Assembly: GCA_011033025.1 (NCBI GenBank)
Contig: WFMF01000025.1
Coordinates: 62,001 to 126,000 of the forward strand
Length of the DNA: 64,000 nucleotides
DNA from: Beroe forskalii
Lineage: Eukaryota > Ctenophora > Nuda > Beroida > Beroidae
Reading direction: 5' to 3'
A model generated the notes under the pieces. That model searched no databases and had not been told where the DNA came from. It was given only the letters and a program-made list of their open reading frames with translations. How positions within the stretch are numbered: position 1 is the stretch's first letter; the number at the start of each line of letters is the position of its first letter. Below, piece after piece: positions 1-8,931 of this stretch. The translations under genes and the position numbers were made by a program.

Positions 1-143
1 AATAATGGGCTGGCTTGGTAATAGAATAGACTAGATGATAAGGTAGTAAGACCACATAAGCACGGATAAGCGAGGGTTTAAGCTACAGAAAGGTAGACAG
101 CAGCTAGGAGGCCTTACTAAGGAGTGATGGAATAGGTACTTAC

Positions 144-2563
144 TCAGGATATGGATTCATAACGTCGAATCTCTTACAGACCAAAGACGCTGGGACCCAC
201 TGGTGAGTTTCCCTAGTTAGCTGCCCAAACATTTTCATCCTAACCGCTTCCTTCCTCTCTTTCTCAGCCTCCTTCTGAAGAGCATTCCTCTCCTCTTCCT
301 CCTTATTAGTGCCGGCTGCGGTGAACCTATTGGACATCTCCCAGCTCAGAGGCTTGAAGAACTTAGAAGACTTGGCGAACTCATCCCTCTCCCTTTCCTG
401 CTCCCAATCTGTCATATTGACAGAGGAGTAATCAACGACTTCTCCAGCTACAAACTGGTTATACCGCGCTTCCTTGGCAGGATCATTCTTGAAGGGGCGG
501 AAGAGGGGCGCTGGGAGGGAGGGTTTCGTATCTAACTCACTGCTTTCCTCCTCCTGCTTGACGGTCGCTGGTGTGGCAGCTGTCGATGCCTCGTTAGCTT
601 GAGCAGGCTTGTCAAAGTCAGGGAATACCCAACTTGACAGCTCGCTCGACTACTGACGAAGCAGGTTTTACCTTATCTGTTGAGGGTGCTGTATCCGGAA
701 CATGGAAAGGCTTGTACCCAGCCGGTAGATGGGGCGGAGGGTATGTCTTCCTCAAATACTTATCTGACTTGCCGGTGGAGAAGTTGGAGAGGTAGTCATC
801 CTTGGTGGTGTTGTACTTGTGTGAAGTGTGGATGTCAAAGGAAGTGCTATCACCTTCCTCCACAATGGTATCCGTGTAGTTAGCCTTGTTGTCAGTGTCG
901 TACACACTGTATTCCTCAGCCTCCTCCAGAGCACCCACTCCAAAGGCCTCCCCAGAGAAACCTGCCACGGCAGGGGCATTGGAAGAAGACGAAGTGGATT
1001 TGTCACCTGATAATCCAGAGTAGTCGATACCTTGAGTTGTTGTGTGGGCCTGGAATGTGTGCTGTTCTGTATCCTTCGGTGCCAGGAATAACCCTATGGT
1101 GTACATGTCTTCTTCTTCCTCGTCATCTTCGTCAGCTGGGGCGCTCTGTAGAAGAAGTACTTTATTGGTCTTTATATAGCTGCCATTTTACCAATATGAA
1201 CCAATGATTTGCAATTATTTTTTGTACATTTTACCATGAACGTTACCTGAGCATAACCAGGAGGTGGCTGACATGTGTAGACAGAACTCGGTGCCTTCTT
1301 CTCCACCTGAATATAGTTGCTAATTATTATTATTATCCGAAGTACAAAATAGCAGTAGAGTGTACAATGTACAAACACAACAAAATTCAATGCCTATTCT
1401 GTTCAATTTGACTGAGAATGAAATTTTCAACGAAAATTACCTTTTAGACCTATGTGTGCAACTGTGCCTACCTAACTATGATTCTAATTTCCACTTTTAT
1501 TGGGAATTACCTGTTTTCGAGGTCCAATTCCAAAGCTTGGTTTCCATCCCATAGCTTTCATAAGCTTAATACCTTTGCTATCTCTGAAATATATTCTAAT
1601 TAGGTACTTGATTAGTGCATTTGCAAACTGTTGGTAGTTATTCTATTATGAGAAAATACAATTATAACATTACTGATACCACTATAAATGAATCATTGAT
1701 TACAATAATTCACATAACCAATCTATTTTTGATCAATTATTGAAGAATTTAGAGCTTGGTGTGAAATTTGGAATGATTTTTACATTATGAAGTACAAATC
1801 AGTCAACCTAAATAGATGTGTGGCTATATAAATAGATCCAGGCAAACCTGTTAACATTCATAACAGATAATATTGAATCATCTGCGTTGACTGGCTCTTG
1901 ATCTTCTTTATACTCACTAGACTTACCAATGTGCTTTGGAGCAATGCCAAATGCTGAAATTATCACTTATTCATTTTTTATACCTAAATACATGAGAATG
2001 CATATAATAAAGATGTAGGATGGCATTTGGTGAACTTTTCATAAATGAATAAAGGTTTCGATATGTTAATCATGCAATGAAAAAGTTATATGTAACTCAC
2101 CTGACATGTCCTCATCATCCATGAATTTATCAACTGATTCAGTAATAGCAGTTTGGCGCTTATCTTTAGATGAAATGAATGTTGCAGGAGTAAAGCCTGA
2201 AAAGATTTACCACCTTAGCACATTTATATTTTAAGAGCATAGCCATGGTTACTGCTGTGTGCCTAGAGTAGCATATTATGTCATTTTAAGTACTATCTTA
2301 AGTTATTCAGCACTCCTTTTCAAGCAATCTGTACACATATGCAAAAGCCCCTAATCAAGCACACTAGGATAAATCTTACCTTCCTTAGAACCAACACTGT
2401 TGAAATAGCCAGCAGAGAAGCCACCAGTGAAAGCACCATGGAATCTCCTCCTCCCTTTGTCATCAGTAACAATTTCATCTTGTTTATGTATGATCTTTCC
2501 TTGTGCTACAACATTTGTAAATTTGGTTCCAAATAAAACATGGTCATCATCGTCATTTGACAT
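144..2563 (-). CDS. GPATCH1: GPATCH1-like G-patch protein, exons 1-6 (3' part beyond window)
   Basis: Six coding exons with GT-AG borders and matching phases: 2380-2563, 2101-2196, 1848-1953, 1511-1583, 1247-1306 and 144-1145. About 507 residues are encoded; human GPATCH1 has about 930. Exon 1 carries the family N-terminus ([20 protein letters not shown]); exon 2 ends in an FMDDEDMS motif; exon 3 starts with AFGIAPKHI. Exon 4 is the G-patch core (LMKAMGWKPSFGIGPRK), exon 6 holds FGVGALEE, YPPPHLPAGYKP, FRPFKNDP, DWEQERERDEF and the conserved LVCKRFDVMNPYP end, followed by a GTAAGT donor. GPATCH1 proteins associate with spliceosomes in the nucleus. A tempting early donor inside exon 3 (GGTAAGT, 1921-1927) is rejected on phase. 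Exon 6 changes reading frame once near 615-660: either a real lesion or a one-base sequence error. The gene is divergent from PPP2R2 and its first two exons recur at 45935-46387. Confidence 0.92.
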
Positions 2564-4124
2564 AACCTAACTGGAGGAATTCTTGTGTTAGGAAAAAGTA
2601 AGTGTTGCAGGAGGGTTACATATATCAATGAATCAATCAGTCTTATTGCTTAATTTAGTGTTGGGAAAATGCCAATTTTCCTCTTTTGTAGTGGCTCAAG
2701 GATTGATACATGGTTATTAATTACATAGGCGATTTAATGAATATGTGTGCAGAAGGGCTAAAAATGCATGGATTTACTGTTTTTGCATCAATTTTCCACA
2801 AAGGTTACCTCAAAAGCACACATGTGTTAATGATCGATGCTACATGATTGCCACTGGATTTGACACACAAATATTGCTAATTCAAACACGATTCAAGTCA
2901 TTAGGGACCAGTAAAACACATCATTTGTTCCAATGGAGTTGATCGATTGACCAATTCCATTCGATCAACTGACGAACATTACGGGCGCCTCATTTTGAAT
3001 TATAGATAGGTCAATAGAAATAATGGAATGAACATCATGTAATGTTCACTCACAATCAATGTTTTCATCTCCTACAAGGGGCATATACCACTATGTATGA
3101 TAAAATGTGACTAAAATCAACTTCTTTCAATTCAAATAGAAGTAGTGTCCATTCTTCAACACTAATTTCAGGACTTCCATAACATATTCAAATCATAAAG
3201 AAAACTTCCTTCAAGACATCAATCTGCACAACATTTTATGGCACCAGCAAAAAAATATCACTTAGCTTTGTCTACAACACTAAGAACCACTGTGACAATA
3301 ATTTTCCCTCTTCCAATTACATTCACGTCTTACAAAAATGCATCAAGGTACAATGTGCAGTGTCTGAACCAACCTAGTTTGTGCCAGGTGAATGCCCAAG
3401 TGGTATACAGCATATCATGGATTTCTGTGCTGGCACTTCAATTCAATTCAATGTGGTGTTGCCTTTCAATTCATTTCTATTTTAAACTTTTACAGCACAA
3501 TTTTGATAGATAACCAGCATTAACTTTCAAATCATCATCAGTGCAAAATTCATTAAATTACCTCAAATTTGATTGTAAGTAGTAGTGTTGTTAAGTTTAA
3601 AACAATTTTCAACAAGAAGTTACAAACTTGAAAATGAGTTCAAACTTTTTTTTTTTTTTTTTGAAAAATCTCCGAAGAGAATGAAATAATATAAATATAT
3701 TCTGAGAAAGCACTAGAGGTGCATTACCAATAGTGTATCACAATTTCACAAAGCATCATCAATATAATTTAAGTTTAAAAAGTAAAGTAAAAATATATTA
3801 TAAGTCCTGATCATTATAAATTAACCAAGTGTTCAAAAAAAACAATCCCTGTCATTAAAAAAGCCCCAATAAGGAATGAAAAGGCCAAAAACGGTCAGAT
3901 TCACATGAACATACAAACAAGAAAAATGTTACCATTGGTGAGTCATGCGAAAAAAATTAGCTGTGTCTACAGCCCACTGTATGAAAAGAAAAAACAATAT
4001 ACTATGAACTTACGTTAAAAGAACAGCTGGCACCATAAAACTTAAGAGTTCAAAAGATGTTCATAAAGTCATAATTCCATACTGACCAATGATTCTTGTT
4101 GGCAGACACTAGATCCAAGTTCAG

Positions 4125-4763
4125 CTAATAGTCTGCTTTTGGTATGAGATTGAGGTCCAGTGTCTCCATTTCTACTGCTGTGGCTCTTGGCTTACCCCTG
4201 TAACCTCGAAGTGAAATGACACATGTCTTAAGAAGGTCAAATCTTAAGCGGCGTCTCACAAAGGCAACAGTATCACTGTATGATTGTCCTGATTTATTAC
4301 TGAGTTTCACAGCCAGGTGCTTCAGAAACCTTGCTGCCTCGTTGCCCATCCCACCAGTTGTGCTAAAAACTAGTGGTGTGAATGTAGCCTTTTCAATCTG
4401 AATCACTCTATCATTGTATTTGTTTTTCTTCTCAGCCTCATGTCTCTTATACATCTGGAAAAGGCTTGTGTTTGCATTGGATTGAGCTTGTGGGTGTAGT
4501 ACCCTTATATCTGTAAATGCTCTATCCAAAGGCGTCCAGAAACCTCTAGTACTCACGTTTAGCCTAGCCCCATCATTAACATCTGTCCCACTTTGCAGCT
4601 GCTCAGTGGTTACAGGTATCAGGCTTGGTTCCAATACTGTATCTTTGCACACCTGTTCAATCAACTTTGCAATGGTGCATTTCAGTGAGTCATGTCTTAG
4701 TGAGATGTAGCCACCAAGCTTGCATGTTAGACAATGGTTTATTGTGCTTGGTGCCCCATACAC
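4125..4763 (-). CDS. LINE A C-terminal domain (possible nuclease)
   Basis: The 212-residue frame carries the conserved tail of this RT family: a TINHCLTCKLGGYISLRH segment, then ARLNVSTRGFW, a DIRVLHP strand with an Asp, a charged helix (RHEAEKKNKYNDRV), then FTPLVFSTTGGMGNEA and RRRLRFDLLKTCV. The order of an acidic residue after a hydrophobic strand, followed by E/K-rich and hydrophobic strands, is suggestive of a PD-(D/E)XK-type nuclease, which would suit target-site cleavage; that is inference, not a demonstrated match. It overlaps the RT frame by 74 bases in another frame. The family pattern (cysteines just before CLTCKLGGY) suggests one polypeptide originally, so a one-base shift near 4755 is likely. 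Confidence 0.7.
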   Translation of the reverse strand: MYGAPSTINHCLTCKLGGYISLRHDSLKCTIAKLIEQVCKDTVLEPSLIPVTTEQLQSGTDVNDGARLNVSTRGFWTPLDRAFTDIRVLHPQAQSNANTSLFQMYKRHEAEKKNKYNDRVIQIEKATFTPLVFSTTGGMGNEAARFLKHLAVKLSNKSGQSYSDTVAFVRRRLRFDLLKTCVISLRGYRGKPRATAVEMETLDLNLIPKADY

Positions 4764-6594
4764 ATAGTCTAGGTCTGTTTAGTGAGCTGAGAGTCAGGTT
4801 ATATCTTAGACTGATTGCATCTTGGAATTCCTGCTTATTCAACAAAAACCCATATTCTTTCAAGGGTAGTGATGTTAACCATGATGAAGCCCCCTTCTCT
4901 GAGAGTAATTCCAGTTGACGCTGTACTAGAGGACTGAGCTCCTTCTCCAGTTCACTTTTATATTCATCATAGAAGTCTTGTCTGTTCTTCTTGATTTGAT
5001 TTATTATACCACTCTGCTTGGTGTCATCTACATTGAATGAGCTCTCTTGGTTGTATATGGCATTTGTCAGATCTTCAGTAGCAAGGATGGAATTTCTATA
5101 TTCCAACTCAGCAGTTTGACAAATGTTTGCTATGCTGAGACCACCCATCCTTGCAGGTAGGGCAAATATCTTTCTCAGCTGCTCAGAGACATGTAGTTTT
5201 CCAATAAGAACAGGGATAAAAACATCCTTTATGTGGTATTCCAAGCGGTTCAACAATTCTGACACTCCTGGGGTGGTTCTTGCTAGGAAATTCCATCGTT
5301 TAGATGCTCCATATACAAACCCTGCATATGCCAGCTGTGGTTCAGATGATGCTATCTCTGTTAGCCCAGTAACATCTTTGGTCCATTCCTTGATCTCATT
5401 TTTCACAAATTCTGCTTTCCCATTTTCGGATCCAATATAAGATCCTAGGTACCTATGACCTTCTTGTGTAACATTTATGTCTGGGAATAGTTCCATAGCT
5501 ACACTGTAGAACTCTGGTTTCACAATTAACCATGTTTTGCTGGGTTTAGGATGATAGCCATATATTGGACCATCATTCTGGAGGCTCATCCACCATCCTT
5601 TTATGCTTTCTAATTTCCCTGCTGAGGCTGCATCATCAGCATAGAAAATCTGCTTGAGGTCTTTACTTACATGTGACTTGAGACCTTCAATGAGGGGCAT
5701 TAGACCATCAGCATACATCCCCATTGCACTAGTGTCACCCTGAGTAGTACCTTCTTGTGATGATATTGATTCTTCTGTGTTGCCTATAAACAAGTCAGAA
5801 GGCTGTCGATAGGTGTTAAGTAGATATCTGAAAAAGCTTGGGCAGGTGTATTTCATATTATGTAGGGCTACCATCCGGTTTAAAGAGTTGAATGCATTTT
5901 CAGCATCCACTAGTAAAACTGCCTGACAGTCTGTATCATTATACATGCGTCTCATTGCATGTATTGCAGCTTCAACACCCCCTTGAAGGCCTGCGCAAAC
6001 TTGGATAGGTGCTGTACTTTTGATTATTTCAGGTTTCAAGACTGTTGTAATGGCTTTTCCTACTATTCTTCTTAAAACCTCTCCTATGCCTACAGGACGG
6101 ACTCCTGGCTTTTTATCTAATGGAATGAGTCTCCCAGCAGTATAACTTTTGAGATGGTCAGGATTAACAAATCTGCAGGACAACTTCTTTGCTAACTCAG
6201 CTATTATTGTGCATAGCTCTTGAGGCTTCTTTTTGAACTGTTTTGAGCAGAGAATCTGCTTCCATATCTCAGCATCTGCACCAGAGGGACCTGCTGCACC
6301 ACTAATTGATTTAGCAGTTTTATGAATAACTTCTGCATCAATGGAGTCAAAGATAACTTCTTCAAAAGGCTCAGCTGGCCCTTTCAAGAGTGCTGTGTGA
6401 GCAACTTCCCCTGGAGCAGGGTGCTTTTCCTTGAGACAACTGATTACTTCATTGTTAACATCAAGCAAACCACTTCTCTGACTTCCTACCCATCTCAATG
6501 CAGCTGACACTTTTCCTTGCAGCATTAGCCTAACAAAGACCTTTTCATGGTGTTTGTCATCAATCTTAGGATGCTTCAATCTCTCTTGGATCAT
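4690..6594 (-). CDS. LINE A reverse transcriptase
   Basis: The 634-residue frame contains a clear RT fold: fingers motif (GRLIPLDKKPGVRPVGIGEV), AGLQGGVEAAIHAMR, motif A VDAENAFNSLNR (about residue 230), motif B EGTTQGDTSAMGMYADG, motif C FYADDAASAG (about residue 320), and thumb motifs GPIYGYHPKPSKTWLIVK and GHRYLGSYIG. A conserved downstream block (ARTTPGVSELLNRLE, IFALPARMGGLSIAN) is typical of an RT family I recall from cnidarian, sponge and other invertebrate genomes. The first residues repeat the end of the PHD frame because of a local duplication at 6534-6753, so the true protein probably began with the PHD domain. Confidence 0.88.
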   Translation of the reverse strand: MIQERLKHPKIDDKHHEKVFVRLMLQGKVSAALRWVGSQRSGLLDVNNEVISCLKEKHPAPGEVAHTALLKGPAEPFEEVIFDSIDAEVIHKTAKSISGAAGPSGADAEIWKQILCSKQFKKKPQELCTIIAELAKKLSCRFVNPDHLKSYTAGRLIPLDKKPGVRPVGIGEVLRRIVGKAITTVLKPEIIKSTAPIQVCAGLQGGVEAAIHAMRRMYNDTDCQAVLLVDAENAFNSLNRMVALHNMKYTCPSFFRYLLNTYRQPSDLFIGNTEESISSQEGTTQGDTSAMGMYADGLMPLIEGLKSHVSKDLKQIFYADDAASAGKLESIKGWWMSLQNDGPIYGYHPKPSKTWLIVKPEFYSVAMELFPDINVTQEGHRYLGSYIGSENGKAEFVKNEIKEWTKDVTGLTEIASSEPQLAYAGFVYGASKRWNFLARTTPGVSELLNRLEYHIKDVFIPVLIGKLHVSEQLRKIFALPARMGGLSIANICQTAELEYRNSILATEDLTNAIYNQESSFNVDDTKQSGIINQIKKNRQDFYDEYKSELEKELSPLVQRQLELLSEKGASSWLTSLPLKEYGFLLNKQEFQDAISLRYNLTLSSLNRPRLCVWGTKHNKPLSNMQAWWLHLTKT

Positions 6595-6649
6595 GATACA
6601 TTGCCTGAGGAGTGTTAGTATCTTACTAACAAAGCCTTACTAACAAAGC

Positions 6650-7393
6650 CTAACAAAGCCTAACAAAGACCTTTTCATGGTGTTTGTCATCAATCTTAGG
6701 ATGCTTCAATCTCTCTTGGATCATGATACATTGCCTGAGGAGTGTTAGTATCTCACCAGATTTCCACAAAAGAAGTCTTTCTCCTAATCTCTTACTGTGA
6801 TCTTTACTTTTTGATTTTTGAGATGGCTTTTGGAGGAGCAGGGGGAACATGATCATTACCATGGTCAGGGCTACACTTTCAAAATGTGAGCCTGATACAT
6901 AAAATCCTAAGACCTTTGTTAGCTCTTCAATGAAATCCTGTCCTGATTTTCCAGTGGGAACTTTGAAAAGGTTTTTCTTCCATGTAACTACATTTCTGTA
7001 CACCTCATCTAAGGCACTGGATATCTCTGGACCTTTAAGAGTACCCCATACAGCCTCATTTATTGAGGTTGATATGGAATCAGGAGCAGGTAAATCAACT
7101 CTTGGAGATGCATCACCATCCACCTCATTTCTGATTTGCTGAATGGCTTGAGTTAATAGAGATGGCTGGTTTGAGTTGTCTAGGCAATGTGGACAGAGCC
7201 ATGTAGAGTTTGAGTCAGCGGCTAGTTCTTTGTATTTCTTAGAATCAATTTTGACACATCTTGCATGGTACCACTTCTCACATTTCCCATCACATCCAAT
7301 TTGTTGTGAACCTCTTCCCAACTTCTTATGACAAGCACCACAACACCAGTCCACCAAAACAGTGTTATCTTCTTTCTTTGATGCGGGCATCAA
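6650..7393 (-). CDS. LINE A N-terminal PHD-finger region
   Basis: The 247-residue frame starts with a PHD-type zinc finger: C-x2-C, then IGCDGKCEKWYHARCVKI, then WLCPHC (C4HC3 pattern, about residues 18-72). PHD fingers in retroelements are thought to aid nucleic-acid or chromatin binding. A linker and a VDLPAPDSIS segment follow, ending in a helix-rich region that leads into the RT. The frame stops early, after RLC, only because of the duplicated 6534-6753 segment; without it the PHD and RT parts would be one open frame. ATG at 7391-7393 is the only sensible start. Confidence 0.8.
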   Translation of the reverse strand: MMPASKKEDNTVLVDWCCGACHKKLGRGSQQIGCDGKCEKWYHARCVKIDSKKYKELAADSNSTWLCPHCLDNSNQPSLLTQAIQQIRNEVDGDASPRVDLPAPDSISTSINEAVWGTLKGPEISSALDEVYRNVVTWKKNLFKVPTGKSGQDFIEELTKVLGFYVSGSHFESVALTMVMIMFPLLLQKPSQKSKSKDHSKRLGERLLLWKSGEILTLLRQCIMIQERLKHPKIDDKHHEKVFVRLC

Positions 7394-7974
7394 AAACCAT
7401 CACAGAACTCTCAAAATAAAGTTCTATTGGCTATTAGGCTTCCACTGGATTTATGATAATTTGCCTGCAGGGGAAGCCCAAACTCAGTTAGTTAATTTAA
7501 TATGTGTTGTGTTGTAAGTTTAAAAACATTAAGTAAGTAAGTTGTAAGTTTAAAAACATTAAAAGCATTAACTAGATCGAGACACCAAGGTTAGAAATGG
7601 ATCTGTTCTGAAAGTGTCCCAAAAATGTATACAAACTACCCTACTGCAGTAGTAACCATGATGATAGAGTTTCCACATATCATGTAAATAGAAATAGAAA
7701 TAGAACTAGAAAGATTTTGCCATGAGATAAAACATTCATTCATCATATTTCATCATTAGCTCATATACCCTAACTAGGGTACTCAAAATAAGTTCATGTC
7801 ATGAAGTGTTCATGACACTGTTAACAGTTCCATTACGAATAAAGTGTTTTTGATCTGGTTGTTTAGGTTTTCTCTTTAGCAAATTCAATTCAATTCAAAA
7901 TCAGTATGGGGCGTCTAAAACGAGGGGGAGGGGCATGGGCATGTGGACGTTGGCAGACATATAAGGGGATGTTC

Positions 7975-8049
7975 GGCCAAATGCAGACATCCGTTATCCA
8001 CAGTTTATCGATTCGATAAACTGTGGACAACGGATGTCTGCATTTGGCC
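7975..8049. repeat. 75-bp near-perfect palindrome
   Basis: Arms 7975-8011 and 8013-8049 (37 bp each) are complementary with one mismatch, separated by a single T at 8012; the centre reads gtttatcgattcgataaac. It lies in a block of fold-back, CpG-rich sequence. The matching place in the right copy is arranged differently: the same arm sequence (atccgttgtccacag) recurs inverted 230 bp apart at 48184-48486. Confidence 0.95.
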
Positions 8050-8159
8050 AACTTTGATAAATTATCGAAATTTTGTGCTGCCCATACATTGTGTGGCAAT
8101 AACCGTACAATTATACAGTCTGTTCAATTATTCAGCAAATAAATGATAAATTTGCACAC

Positions 8160-8610
8160 TTACCAGATAACTGATGGATTTTAAAAAACGCGCGCGTAGA
8201 AGTTCGATCGACACGTAGACGCGTCAAATATTCCTTTGTCGGACGCGCGCGGCGCGCGCTTTGCGCGCGCGCCCGCCGAAGGCAAAGGGGTCAGCCAACG
8301 TTTGACAAATATTCCCCATAATCAGATGAGATTCAGCGCCGCGCGCGTCGCTGATTCTTGAAAGGGTATGTCAACGTCAAACAACATGGCCAGATTAAAA
8401 TTCCTTTACACTGTGCGTTGTCTGGCGTTTACAGACCCTCTCGAGAATCAGCGCCGATAATCAGCGCTGACGCCAAGCGCTTTGCGGCTGGCGTCAGCGC
8501 GTCATACATCGTGCGACAACACTAGGTGCGCGGCGCGCAGCACTTCCAAATTTCATTTCAAAATACGGGCCATACATTGTGTGGCAATAACCGTACAATT
8601 GTTCAGTACC
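8160..8610. repeat. CpG-rich hairpin-forming block
   Basis: An island of GCGC-rich sequence in AT-rich surroundings, with runs such as ggacgcgcgcggcgcgcgc and palindromes (gaatcagcgccgataatcagcgctg). A motif gggccatacattgtgtggcaa occurs at 8569-8589 and related forms occur at 8080-8104 and in the right copy (48226-48247, 48726-48745). It looks like degraded non-autonomous fold-back elements. The equivalent block in the right copy is 48320-48750. No gene is seen. Confidence 0.6.
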
Positions 8611-8931
8611 GTTACAATTGTTCAGTACCGTTCAATTATTTATTATGAATATCTTTTGAACTTTCAAGTTTTATGGTGCCAGCTGTTCTTTTAATGAAAG
8701 TTCATACATATTGTTTTTTCTTTTCATACAGTGGGCTGTAGACACAGCTATTTTTTGCATGATTCACCAATGGTAACATTTTTCTAGTCCGTATGTTCAA
8801 GTGAATCTGACCGTTTTTGGCCTTTTCATTCCTTATTGGGGCATTTTTAATGACAGGGATTGTTTTTTTTAACACTTGGTTAATTTGTAATGTTCAGGAC
8901 TTATAATATATTTTTATTTTACTTTTTAAAC

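Larger units (their letters stand above)
3526..7563 (-). mobile_element. LINE A: PHD-finger / RT retroelement
   Basis: The 4.04-kb insertion is flanked by a 10-bp target duplication agcattaact (3516-3525 and 7564-7573). The right-hand duplicate of the locus has one copy of that 10-mer at 47479-47488 and no element, so both ends are proven. The coding strand is minus. It encodes an N-terminal PHD finger, a reverse transcriptase and a conserved C-terminal domain, in three broken frames. The 3' region includes an A-run (3645-3662, read on minus) and sequence also found at 8643-11100. A direct repeat (gttgtaagtttaaaaacatt, twice in 7513-7560) lies at the 5' end. Lack of RNase H, integrase or terminal repeats favours a non-LTR element, but I cannot name the clade. 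Confidence 0.85.

Noticed and set aside
1921-1927. Strong GTAAGT donor inside GPATCH1 exon 3
   Set aside because: Its phase does not fit exon 4; the later donor at 1847-1846 joins in phase to the G-patch exon.
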